Of a DNA stretch of 36,363 nt, positions 10,201 to 19,000 are shown one piece after another. The notes under the pieces were generated by a model, which saw only the letters and a program-made list of their open reading frames with translations, searched no databases and had not been told where the DNA came from. The position numbers and the translations under genes are program-made. This stretch comes from Deltaproteobacteria bacterium (GTDB lineage Bacteria > Myxococcota_A > Polyangia > Nannocystales > Nannocystaceae), in contig RFGU01000033.1 of NCBI GenBank assembly GCA_003696955.1, positions 1 to 36,363 of the forward strand. Reading direction: 5' to 3'. Positions within the stretch are counted from its first letter, which is position 1; every line of letters begins with the position of its first letter.

Positions 10201-12935
10201 TCGTCGGTGCCCACCTCGAGGCGAAGATCCGCGGCCCCGTCCACGGTGTCTCCGAGGAGGGTGTCGAGTTCGATGCCGTCGAGATCGATGCTTGCGCGCA
10301 CCCGAGGTGTCTCGAGGAATCGGCCGTTGCGGGCGATCTGCAAGTCCACGTCCACGCGTCCCGTTCCGCCGAGTAGGCGTCCTCGAGGGGCCCTTAGCTT
10401 GAGGGTTCCGCGGTCGATCCAGATACGCGCTTCGGGGATGGCTCCGCCGGGACTGCCGGGAAGGCCGATGCCAGCCGCCGAGAGGCGTCCGGGAGGGCCG
10501 GACAGGGCGGCCGTCGGGCCGGCAAAGCCCAAGGTGGCGTGCAGCCGTTGGAAGAACGGTCGCCAGCCGAATGCCCGTGAGAACGCGTGGCCGTCACCGA
10601 CCTCCACGTCGAGATCCCCGCCTTCGATGCGCTCTGCGCCCGGCAACAGAAGTCCGGAGACGATGGCCCGGCCGCCCGCGGTGGACAGCCGCAAGCCGCT
10701 CGTCCCGATGGAGCCGTCGTGGTCTCGGTGCACCTCGCCATGGATCGTCATGGTCCGCGGCAGGCCGTCGTGCTCGGGCCCCAAGCGTCGACGCAGGCGC
10801 ATCCGGTCGAAGCGCAATCGTGCCGAGAACGTGGTCTCGCCCCCTCCGTCCGCTTCGTCCTCGGGGGACGGGGGAAGGATTTCGAGCCGGACGTCCAGAC
10901 CACCGCTTGCGCGCCCCGCGAGGCTGCGTGCCAAGGCCGGTTGCGTGGGCACGAGGCCTGCGGGGTCCGCCTCGGTGACGGCCAGGTCCGCGTCGATCAC
11001 CCAAGGTTCGTGATCCTCGTCCGGCATGACGATCGTCGCCGGAACGCTTCGCAAGGCGACGTGACCGTCGAGCACGTCGGCTTCGAGACGTCCGAAGAGG
11101 AACTGCCAGCGTTCGGCGTCGGCATCGACGGCCGGCGTGCGCAGTTCGGGGGCGACCCCCCGCCGGTGGATGAGCACGTCCGCAGCCATCGACTCGGCGA
11201 CCCAGGCCGGCTCGTCGAAGAGGTCCACGCGCCCCGCTTCGAGGGAGACGAAGAAATCCGGGGCCGCGAGCGGGCCTACGATGGTCACGTTGGCCGGACC
11301 TTCGTCGGCCGCGACGCGATGCGGCGCGATGTCGAGTTCACCGAGCAGATGCCGGACGAACGGCCCGGCATCGTTCGTCCGCATGCCCAGTTCCACCGTC
11401 GTGATCGTACCTTCGTCGTAGCGAAAGACGTGGCGAAGCAGACCCGTAACGTCCATCGGCGAACGCGCAATCGGGGCGGTGAGCCGAACCGCGACGTCTC
11501 CATCGTCCACGTCGCCGTGACCGGCGTCGAGGGCGAGCGTCGATCCCCCGCCCACGGGGAAGCGTCGTCCCGCGATGTCGACCAGGCCGCGCGCCGGGCG
11601 GGCGGCAAGGTGGAATCTGAACGGAATCGGCCCCGCGTCCGTGTGACCGGGAGGTGGCGCCTCGAAGTCGATCCACACGTCCGCGTCCCGCGCGTCGATG
11701 GCCGCCTGCCATCCCCCGATCTCCGCGTCGTCGATCTCGACGAGCGCGCGGTCGATCCGTGCGTCGTCGAGCACCACGGACAGGCCGCGCGCGTTGGGGT
11801 CCGGTTCGAGCCCATGGAGCCGAAAGGCATCCCGAAGGCCCAGTACGTCCACCGGACGTCCGTCCAGGGTCTCGGTCCGGTACCGCCGGATCCAGAAGGA
11901 CACGGGATGCTCGATCCGTACGTCGGAGAAGTGCAGGATCCAGGGCACGTCGAAGAACGTCGGGACGCCGATGCGGGTCCACGGAACGATCTCGTGCAGC
12001 GTCATCGAAAGGTGGACCTCGTCGGCGACCACGGCCTTGCGCCCGCGCTCGTCCACGTAGTCCTTGTAGGGCTCGTAGATCGATACGCCCTTGGCGACGA
12101 GGGGCGTAGGACGGCCGAGCAGGAAGTCCACGACGAGTCGCGGCCGCCAATGGATCTCTCGGATCTCCAGTTCGCCTTGGAGGATCGAACTGACCTGGGT
12201 GCTCACGAACCGCCCGAGCACGGCGTCGTTGAAGAAGACGAACGCCGCCAAGTACACCACGTTGAACAGCACGACCAGGGCCATCCACAGGTACAGGGGG
12301 GCCTTGAGCAGGACGAGGACCGCCACGGGGTGGGCGAGCCGAGGTGGATACGGCGGGTCGAGGGCCGCGAGCAGTTCGTGGTGCAGCCCGGCCATGGCCG
12401 AAGGCTTCTTGGCGAGTTCCCAGAACAGGGCCTGTCGAAATTGGGACAGCCCGCGCTCGAAGCGAGCTTGGGTGTGGCGCGGGTCGATGATGCTCTCGTC
12501 GGACTTGGGCGGGGGGCGAACCCGGGCCTGGGTCACCCAAGCCGCCACGTCGTGTCGCACGTCGCCGTCGACCTGCTCGATGGCTCGGGCCACGGCGTCG
12601 GGAAGGCGTGTGGCAATCGGTCTGCGAATGGGCGGAGGGATCCGATGTGCCGTGTGGGCTTGCCGGCAGGCGGCGTCGGCATCGAGGCGGCGGTCGAGGT
12701 CCCGCGCGATCCACCGTTTCAGTGCTCGCGGTGACGGTGCGATCTCCCCGGTCGCGAGACGCCGGTCGAGGGCCTGCATGGACGCCACGACGAGCCCGTA
12801 GTTGGGCCCAGTCGGATAGAGGTGGCGGTAGCGCAGACGGTTCGTGCGCCGTTCGAGCCTCGACCGGGCGAAGGCGACGAGATCGGCCTCCCAAGGGAGA
12901 ACCGCCGGCGCGCGGGCGTGTTCGGGCGACGTCAC
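7242..12935 (-). CDS. tamB: TamB-like (AsmA/DUF490) giant envelope-spanning protein
   Basis: A 1897-residue protein of the TamB/AsmA-like family, which forms long beta-taco bridges between inner and outer membrane and is linked to phospholipid transport and outer-membrane protein assembly. The start is GTG 12935. Residues 1-200 are a charged, helix-rich N-terminal region with no family I recognise. A membrane anchor follows at about 204-232 (VAVLVLLKAPLYLWMALVVL and onward). The next 1200 residues are repetitive amphipathic beta sequence (VRIEHPVSFW, VDVDLQIA and similar). The last 400 or so form the DUF490/TamB C-terminal domain: FVGGTFEIQEGRVILE, DYLLLG, YEGQPRRF-like strand and a closing beta-rich segment ending VDLEIPSMR. 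E. coli TamB is 1259 residues and has its anchor at the extreme N-terminus, so this version is longer and carries an extra cytoplasmic part. It is transcribed ahead of the Omp85 gene. Confidence 0.9.
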   Translation of the reverse strand: MTSPEHARAPAVLPWEADLVAFARSRLERRTNRLRYRHLYPTGPNYGLVVASMQALDRRLATGEIAPSPRALKRWIARDLDRRLDADAACRQAHTAHRIPPPIRRPIATRLPDAVARAIEQVDGDVRHDVAAWVTQARVRPPPKSDESIIDPRHTQARFERGLSQFRQALFWELAKKPSAMAGLHHELLAALDPPYPPRLAHPVAVLVLLKAPLYLWMALVVLFNVVYLAAFVFFNDAVLGRFVSTQVSSILQGELEIREIHWRPRLVVDFLLGRPTPLVAKGVSIYEPYKDYVDERGRKAVVADEVHLSMTLHEIVPWTRIGVPTFFDVPWILHFSDVRIEHPVSFWIRRYRTETLDGRPVDVLGLRDAFRLHGLEPDPNARGLSVVLDDARIDRALVEIDDAEIGGWQAAIDARDADVWIDFEAPPPGHTDAGPIPFRFHLAARPARGLVDIAGRRFPVGGGSTLALDAGHGDVDDGDVAVRLTAPIARSPMDVTGLLRHVFRYDEGTITTVELGMRTNDAGPFVRHLLGELDIAPHRVAADEGPANVTIVGPLAAPDFFVSLEAGRVDLFDEPAWVAESMAADVLIHRRGVAPELRTPAVDADAERWQFLFGRLEADVLDGHVALRSVPATIVMPDEDHEPWVIDADLAVTEADPAGLVPTQPALARSLAGRASGGLDVRLEILPPSPEDEADGGGETTFSARLRFDRMRLRRRLGPEHDGLPRTMTIHGEVHRDHDGSIGTSGLRLSTAGGRAIVSGLLLPGAERIEGGDLDVEVGDGHAFSRAFGWRPFFQRLHATLGFAGPTAALSGPPGRLSAAGIGLPGSPGGAIPEARIWIDRGTLKLRAPRGRLLGGTGRVDVDLQIARNGRFLETPRVRASIDLDGIELDTLLGDTVDGAADLRLEVGTDDDAPVPIDALEARAALFARRVSVRGHTFSDAEAQLRLTPDRLAIERLVLPFHRRVSPFHAPKVTVPIGRVVARGTVGLAQPHPLDVTVEAEGVPVGLLTSLVLDESPLFAQIADGTRLRIHGSARRPSADGTIRMVGVHVAGIALGAGEMRIRSDDVPAAGPLAEHREVRVEGDLSTRDRSLQSRIDGVVALGSDGSVDAQANVYFARVGLDHVLRSLHGRTTELPPVAAGIEGLDAEVLACGAESPMLSDCASAQAHRGGYTANLSAERIFVVPRNAMRGRDRAPCTHPDALCSTTRVHADIGDSRIRLAAPVEMRTPAGRALTIAGVFDISSPAAETATCAPPLSRTHRRSDAAGRAIVRGVLDLGSVVPLFAPDVTVDGSVAVDLAIEGPLFAPDLSGSIRKTSGGSPIEVRLGEHDPFEIDRIEVRPIGSELAISGRMRQDRDAVELLADAGRTTYVTYRGPCAGRFAAYARGDLPASLVAGYLPRSVRLRGRARLDDLEVQGTFGDPTKVRSARMVLASGGRHRIDIDADLGIETMRWRSGMVEGRYCGVAPCPRGLEPGRTDFLIGGPTAVEAQRAPPSAVAVDVGPRGRARLWGRLALDLATGELAETDLHATLRDVTVRTHDGQGRAELIATISSSDLELLGAAPPRLRGTLTVDDGRWVKNALENVGLLSFLGDGSEAPDAPPPAAIRDLMLDLHVATAAPLRVDNNIAEGVEARFEVHTTGTYDRPEFAGRMEIDPGGLVRLPFVGGTFEIQEGRVILERDIEDAVVDVVAERQEPVYVEGQPRRFTVRLTGPLRAIRWECDTGTIGRNSAAEDTTDTCVDYLLLGAGDVPNTVAVQGPASSGLLYARKGMNVVGNVAEVNVTRQIDRAVPRIAPYMPDVRLRLGQLGPEIDIRTPRTWFDFDYGYATVGFGYTRGYPGFLLRSNQDLSFRLRLLDVFNLEARRSRRSYLNQRVVFDPLEQGVLEATVDLEIPSMR
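8240..8248. repeat. Nine-base G homopolymer inside tamB
   Basis: Nine consecutive G on the forward strand (nine C in the tamB sense strand) fall inside an intact reading frame (GAAPPRLRGTL). It is the longest mononucleotide run I noticed in the window. Such runs are prone to slippage, which would truncate TamB before its conserved C-terminal domain. Confidence 0.8.
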
Positions 12936-13050
12936 GGGATCGCTTCGATCCTAGCAGGGACCGATCCGCGGCCGAAGGCACCGCCCCCGGCACGGCGTCG
13001 CCTTCCATGATGGCCTCGACGGGGACCGAACCTCGTCGTAGCGTGGCGCC

Positions 13051-13536
13051 ATGGCACGAGCCAGCATCTGTGAGGGGCGATTTCGACGGGTCTACGACCT
13101 GGCCAAGTCGGGACGGCGCGAAGGGGGCGTGTCCCACCCACCGCGCGCGGGTTGGGTCTACCTGCCCATGACCGCGGTGCCCGACAAGGCTGCGCGGCGG
13201 CGGTTGCGTGGGCGACTGGTCCGGATCGCCGCGACCGAGACGGGATCGACGATCCACCGCCGCCTGGCGTTCGGCGCCCGATTGCGACGGCCGGACGGGG
13301 ATGCCCCGGGGGAGATCGGGCTCGACTGGGACTCGTGGATCGAACTGCAGGACGGGCAGGACGAGGGCGACCTCTCCGTGGAGGTCACGCCGTCGCGCTC
13401 GCTCCTCGCCTGGGCCGGCATCGGTCACCCCGACCCCACGGTGCATGCGGCCGCAACGTTGGGCGTCGTCGGCCTCTTGCTCGGAGCGCTCTCCCTCGCC
13501 CTTGCCGTGATTCCGTGGATCACTTCGGTGGGGTGA
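13051..13536 (+). CDS. Hypothetical protein with C-terminal membrane segment
   Basis: A 161-residue protein of unknown function, divergent from tamB with 115 bases between. The first 125 residues are charged and soluble-looking (MARASICEGRFRRVYDLA, later WIELQDGQDEGDLSVEV). Residues about 130-157 (AAATLGVVGLLLGALSLALA, then VIPW) form one long or two short hydrophobic segments close to the C-terminus, so it may be tail-anchored in the inner membrane with its soluble part in the cytoplasm. I see no known motif and no convincing Shine-Dalgarno sequence before ATG 13051. It ends 28 bases short of the convergent peptidase gene. Confidence 0.65.
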   Translation: MARASICEGRFRRVYDLAKSGRREGGVSHPPRAGWVYLPMTAVPDKAARRRLRGRLVRIAATETGSTIHRRLAFGARLRRPDGDAPGEIGLDWDSWIELQDGQDEGDLSVEVTPSRSLLAWAGIGHPDPTVHAAATLGVVGLLLGALSLALAVIPWITSVG

Positions 13537-13564
13537 CCCTCCACGGCGGAACGGCACCGTCGTG

Positions 13565-15754
13565 TCAGCGCTTTCGTCGGCGCCCGGGCTCGACGAGGCC
13601 CCGGCGCACCAGGAGGGGCTCGACGCTCGGGTCGCCGCCGCGGAAGCTTCGGTACATCTCGGCCGGGTCGACGGTGTTGCCGCGGGACAGGATTGCCTTG
13701 CGGATGAGATCGCCGTTCTCGCGCGAAAGTCCGCCGCGCTCGGCCAGGTAGGCGAACGCGTCGGCGGCGAGCACCTCGGTCCAGATGTAGGCGTAGTAGC
13801 CGGCCGAGTAGCCCCCCGCGAAGACGTGGGCGAAGTAGGCGGAACGATAGCGGGGCGGTACGGCATGGTGCAGCACGCCGTACCGTTCGAGAGCGGCTCG
13901 CTCGAACGCCTCCACGTCGTCGATGCGGGCACCGCCCCCCTCGTGGGGCAGGCTGTGGTACGCCATGTCCAGGAGCGCGGCGGCGATGTACTCGAGGCTG
14001 TCGAACCCCTTGTTCCAGCTGTCCGCCCGCCGCATGCGGGCGAGCAGGTCGGCGGGGATCGGTTCCCCCGTCCGGTGGTGCTTGGCGTAGTTGGCGAGCA
14101 CCTTGGGGTCGATGGCCCAGTCCTCCTCGAACTGGGACGGAAACTCCACGTAGTCCCGCGGGACGTTCGTACCGGCCAGGGAAGGGTAGGTGACGTCCGA
14201 GAACAGGCCGTGCACGGCATGGCCCATCTCGTGGAACATGGTCTGGACCTCGTCGAAGGTCAAAAGTGCCGGTTGTCCCTCGGGCGGCTTGGGGATGTTC
14301 AGGCAGTTGACCACCACGGGTTTGCGGCCGAGGAGTTTGCTCTGGCCGACGATGGCGTTCATCCAGGCGCCGCCCCGCTTGCCGTCGCGGGCGAAGTAGT
14401 CGGCGTAGAACAGGCCCAGCGGTGTGCCGTCGGCGTCGAAGACCTCGAAGGTGCGCACGTCCGGGTGGTAGACGGGCAGATCCTTGCGCTCCTCGAAGCG
14501 GATCCCGAAGAGCTCGTGCATGGCGAAGAAGAGGCCGTCGTGCAGGACGCGCTCGAGCTCGAAGTATGGGCGCACCGCCGATTCGTCCACGTCGTAGTCC
14601 TCGGCGCGGACCTTCTCGGCGTAGTAGAGCCAATCCCAGGGCTCCACTGGGCCGGCGAGGCCGTCCTTACGCATGGCACGGCGGATCCGCCGTTCCTCGG
14701 ACCTGGTCTTCGCCATGATCTTGGGCACCAGCTTGCCCAGCATGTCGAACACGGCATCGGGGGTCTTGGCCATGTTCGGTTCGAGCTGGTGGTGGGCCCA
14801 GGTCGGCTTGCCGAGAAGCGCAGCCTTCTCGGCCCGCAGCGCGACGATCTCCTGGATCACCGGAGCGTTGGCCGCGAGTGCCCGGCCGGACGAGGCTTCG
14901 AAGAGGCGTCGCCGCAGGTCGCGGTTACGCAGCTTCGACTGCAGCGGATGGCGGGTCGTGTTCTGCAGCGCGATGAGATACTTGCCCTCGTGCCCTGCCT
15001 TCTTCGCGGCCTCGGCGAGGGTGGCAACGTCCCCGTCCGACAGCCCATCGAGTTCTTCCCGGCGTTCGACGAGTACGGCGCCGGCTTCGGTGGCGGCGAG
15101 CAGGTTCTGGGAGAACTGCGTCGTCAACTCCGAAAGGCGCGCGTTGATCCGTTGCACACGTTTCTTGGCCTGCGGATCGAGTTTGGCGCCGGAGCGGACG
15201 AACCGTCGATACGTAAGTTCCGCAAGGCGCCGCGCTTCCGGGTCGAGACCGTCGCGGGCCTCGTAGACGGCCTCGATGCGGGCGAAGAGCTTCGGGTCGA
15301 GGGCGATGGCGTCGTAGTGCGCCGAGAGTCTCGGCGCCATGTCCCGTTCGATGGCGCGGATCTCGTCGTTCGAGACGGTTCCGGCGAGGGAGTCGAACAC
15401 GCTCTCGACCCGATGGAGGAGCCGTCCGCTGCGCTCGAGGGCGACCAGGGTGTTCTCGAAGGTCGGGGGATCGGGCGAATCTGCAATCGCGCGAACCTCG
15501 GCGAGGTGGTCGGCCATGCCGCGCTCGAACGCCGGACGAAAGTGCTCGATGCGAATCGCGTCGTAGTCGGGGGCGTGGTAGGGAAGGGAACTCTCCTCGA
15601 AGAGGGGGTTCGTCATGGTGGTGTCCTTGGCAGCGGGCCCGTCGGACGACGGTGCCTCGGCACGGGGCGGCGCGTCCCGTGGAACGGGCGTGCATCCCAC
15701 GGCGAATGCCAGCAGGACCACGGCGGAGGGCGTGCGGACCTTCTCGGGCGACAT
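13565..15754 (-). CDS. M3-family zinc oligopeptidase, predicted lipoprotein
   Basis: A 729-residue metallopeptidase of the Dcp/oligopeptidase A (thimet) family, which degrades short peptides. The zinc site is FHEMGH, with His508, Glu509 and His512, and the third ligand Glu537 lies 25 residues later in DYVEFPSQFEEDW, the spacing expected for M3. Upstream helices match the family (LRNRDLRRRLFEASSGRA). The first 21 residues (MSPEKVRTPSAVVLLAFAVGC) have a short basic start, hydrophobic core and a plausible lipobox ending at Cys21, so the enzyme is probably membrane-anchored and extracytoplasmic, unlike the mostly cytoplasmic E. coli relatives. The family is usually about 680 residues, and the extra length is the N-terminal leader and linker. 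It ends RGLVEPGRRRKR. Confidence 0.93.
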   Translation of the reverse strand: MSPEKVRTPSAVVLLAFAVGCTPVPRDAPPRAEAPSSDGPAAKDTTMTNPLFEESSLPYHAPDYDAIRIEHFRPAFERGMADHLAEVRAIADSPDPPTFENTLVALERSGRLLHRVESVFDSLAGTVSNDEIRAIERDMAPRLSAHYDAIALDPKLFARIEAVYEARDGLDPEARRLAELTYRRFVRSGAKLDPQAKKRVQRINARLSELTTQFSQNLLAATEAGAVLVERREELDGLSDGDVATLAEAAKKAGHEGKYLIALQNTTRHPLQSKLRNRDLRRRLFEASSGRALAANAPVIQEIVALRAEKAALLGKPTWAHHQLEPNMAKTPDAVFDMLGKLVPKIMAKTRSEERRIRRAMRKDGLAGPVEPWDWLYYAEKVRAEDYDVDESAVRPYFELERVLHDGLFFAMHELFGIRFEERKDLPVYHPDVRTFEVFDADGTPLGLFYADYFARDGKRGGAWMNAIVGQSKLLGRKPVVVNCLNIPKPPEGQPALLTFDEVQTMFHEMGHAVHGLFSDVTYPSLAGTNVPRDYVEFPSQFEEDWAIDPKVLANYAKHHRTGEPIPADLLARMRRADSWNKGFDSLEYIAAALLDMAYHSLPHEGGGARIDDVEAFERAALERYGVLHHAVPPRYRSAYFAHVFAGGYSAGYYAYIWTEVLAADAFAYLAERGGLSRENGDLIRKAILSRGNTVDPAEMYRSFRGGDPSVEPLLVRRGLVEPGRRRKR

Positions 15755-15810
15755 GGCCGCGTTGATACCACGACCGCCCGCGCCTTCGGCGCCGCACGAG
15801 CGAAGACGAA

Positions 15811-15842
15811 GACGGCCCGCCGATGAACGTCGACGGGCCGTC
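15811..15842 (-). terminator. Candidate intrinsic terminator downstream of tRNA-Met
   Basis: A perfect 9-base-pair stem, GACGGCCCG at 15811-15819 with CGGGCCGTC at 15834-15842, encloses a 14-base loop and begins about 8 bases after the tRNA 3' end. Reading the tRNA strand, it is followed by a T-enriched stretch (TTCGTCTTCGTC) rather than a pure T-run. Confidence 0.6.
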
Positions 15843-15849
15843 GGGCGGG

Positions 15850-15923
<74 letters not shown>

Positions 15924-15936
15924 GCAGGTGGCGCAA

Positions 15937-15965
15937 CATGTAGTACCGACGAGATGCGGCGTCAA
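15937..15965 (-). promoter_or_regulatory. Candidate promoter of the initiator tRNA
   Basis: On the reverse strand TTGACG (15965-15960) and TACATG (15942-15937) are 17 bases apart. The -35 matches the sigma-70 consensus at five of six positions; the -10 is weaker. The predicted start, about 15930, lies a few bases before the mature tRNA 5' end at 15923, a typical arrangement. Confidence 0.5.
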
Positions 15966-16058
15966 GGGGGCTCGAGCGAAGCACCACGAAGGCGGCGGTC
16001 GGCGGCGGATCGCGCCGGTTGACCGGCGGCGGCGGGCTCCGTAGCGTTGCGCCGCCCG

Positions 16059-19000
16059 ATGCACGGCTCTACCACGGGAGCGCGGCCGACCCCCGAGGCC
16101 GCCGATCAACTCGCTCCGGAACGGCTCGCCGACGACGTGGCGGAGGCGGTGGGGCTCGACCGGACCGCAGTTCGGACGGTGCTCGAGATCCTGGCGGAGG
16201 GGGTCCATCCGGTCTACGTGGCTCGACACCGACCCGATCGCGTACCGGAGCTCGGCCCGAACCAGATCGAAGCCATCGCCCGTGCCGCGGCGGCCAAGGG
16301 GCGTCTCGAGATCCGTCGGCGTGCCATGGCCGCCGAGCTCGCGTCGGCCGGGTTGGAGGGCCCGCGCGTGGAGGCCTGGTTGGCCGAGACGACCTCGCCG
16401 GCCGAGTTCGACGATCTGCGCGAGGCCATGCGCCGCAAGCGGAAGGGGCCGGCCCGGGATGCGGCCCAAGTGGGCCTTACGGAGCTGGCCGACCGGATCT
16501 GGGCCCGCGGGGCTCGCCTCGGACCCTTGCGCCGGCGCAAGCGGGCGGCGCGCGACGAAGGCGCCTCGGCGTCGTCGCCGGCGGAGGTCGCGCATGCGGA
16601 CGCACCCGGGGATCCGAGCGCGTCCGATCGGGGGGCCGAAGGGGGGCGTGCTCCCGAGGCGCCCGCACCCGAGGCATCGGTGCCGCCCTCTACCGAGGTG
16701 GTGGGGGGGGCGGGGCCCGAGTCCTCCGCCGTTCCCCAAGGGGCGACAGGGGCGGACGAGGCGGCCCCACGGGCCTCCATCGAGGCGGGCGATCTGGAGG
16801 CCCTCGCCGCCCGCTACGTGCGCGGCCCCGTTGCGGACGTCGCGGCGGCCCTTGCAGGAGCGCGGGCCCTGTGCCGCGACGACCTCGCGAAGATCCCAGA
16901 ATTGCGCCGGGCGATGCGCCGGGCATGGTTCGAGCACGGTGTGCTGCGGGCCGAGGCCCGTGCCGAGCCCGAGGCGCCCCAGAAACCGCAGGATGCCGCC
17001 GATGGCGGTGAGGGGACCAGGGGCCCGGAGGCCGACGCGGAGGCTTCCAAGGCTGCGGCCACGCCTGCCGAGCCGGATGCCGCTGCGTCGTCACCCGTCG
17101 CTTCGGAGGACACGCCTGATCCATCGGTCGCGGTAGGAGACACGCCATCGTCTGCGGAGCGGGATGTGCCCGGTGGCGGCCCTGGGACGGCCCCGGAGAC
17201 GGTTCCGTCGGACCCGCCCGAGCGCCAGGCTGCGTCGGCCGCCGTACCCGAGGAGGCGGCCGATGCACCCGCGAACGTCCCCGAATCGGACGGCCCAGCC
17301 GGAAAGCCCCCCGCAGCCAGTCCGGGCCGAGCGGCCCGCAAGGGCGCGGCCGAGCAACGCCGAGCGTCCAAGTCCAAGAAGGCTCGCGCCCGGCGGGCGG
17401 CCAAGATCGCCGCCATCGCCGCCCAGGGCCTTCTCGACAAGGACCTCCCCCTCGCAAAGCTCGAGGCCCACCAGATCCTTACCCTCTGGCACGGCGTACG
17501 GCATGGTTGGATCGAGCTTCGTCTCGAGGCGCCCATGGACGTCTTGGTTGCGTGTGGACGCAAGGTGCTCGGTCTCGACGGCATGGATGCCGAGGCTTCC
17601 GCGTTGCTCGAGGGGGCCCTCGAGGAAGCGCTGGCCGCGGAGCTCGGCCGTTCCCTGCGCGCTGGGATCCGTCGCGACCTCAAGGATCGAGCCGACCGCG
17701 AGATGGTCGGTCGATTCGCGGCCGCGCTGCGTCCGCTGCTCCTCGCTCCCGCCCTCGGCCCCGCGCCGGTGCTCGGCGTCGTTCCGGGGTTCAGCCAGGG
17801 GTGTCGTCTCGTCGTCGTGGGAGGGGACGGGATGCCCGTGTTCGAGGAGACGGTCCATCCCCTCGCGCCGAAGCTCCAGGTGCCCCAGACCAAGACGCGT
17901 CTCCGGGAGATCGTGGCGGAGCACGGTGTCGCAGCGGTGGCGGTCGGGGCCGGTCGTGGCGGTCGCGACGTGGTGCGGCTCGCTCGCGAGGCCTTCGCGG
18001 ACGTCGAAGGCCCCGAGCGGCCGATGGTCGTCGAAGTACCGGACGACGCGGCGGGGCTCTATGCGACCAGCAAGACCGGACGCAGCGAGTTTCCCGAAGC
18101 CGACGGGGCCTATCGACGGGCCGTCGCGCTTGCGCGCAGGCTCCAGGATCCCTTGGCCGAACTCGCTCGCGTGGACCTGAGGCATCTCGGCCTCGGGGCG
18201 CACCAGCACGACGTGGACGCCCACCTGCTCGGCGAGGCCCTCGACGAGACCTTCGTGACGTGCCTCCACCTGGCGGGCCTCGAGGTCAATCGTGCGCCGG
18301 CATCGCTCCTCGAGCGATTGAACGGTCTCGGCCACGCCCTTGCCGGCGCCCTCGTGGCCCACCGAACCGCCCATGGCCCGTTTCGGACACGCGCGGGGCT
18401 GCTCGACGTGCCCGGGCTCGCCGGCCGCGCCTTCGTGCTCTCGGCCGGGTTCTTGTGGCTCGAGGCTGGCGAACACCCCCTCGACGGTACCTTCGTCCAT
18501 CCCGAGTGGTACGCCCTCGTGGCCCAGATGGCCCGCAAGGCTGGCCATCCCCTCGCCGACGTCGTCGGCGACCCGTCCAAGGCCCGCGAGGTTGCCGCGG
18601 CTGGAGAGGCCTTCCTCGGTCAGCCGAGTGCGAGCGGCGAACCCCTTGGCCCGCGCATGTTGTCGGAGATCGCCGCGCAGCTCGAACAGCCGCGCCGGGG
18701 GGCGCCGGCGAGACTTCGTGACGTCTACTTCGAGCCCGCCCGCCGTGGGTACGACGAGGTGGCGCCGGGAGACGAACTCGAAGGCGTGATCACCCACGTG
18801 GCGACCTTCGGCGCCTTCGTCGACGTGGGCCTGCCGACCGATGCCCTCCTGCACGTCAGCGAGATCTCGGACGAATTCGTGGCCGATCCCTTCGCCTCCG
18901 TGGCGGTGGGCGAGAAGGTTCGGGTCCGTGTGCTGTCCGTGGACGAAAAACGCCAACGCGTCGCCGTCACGCGCAAGACGCGGTCGCAACGCCATCGCGC

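Noticed and set aside
10587-12734. A long forward open frame opposite tamB
   Set aside because: The translation is Arg/Gly/His-rich without motifs, while the reverse frame is a convincing TamB.
13562-15826. A long forward open frame opposite the M3 peptidase
   Set aside because: The reverse strand encodes a full metallopeptidase with its zinc site; the forward frame is a codon-bias shadow.
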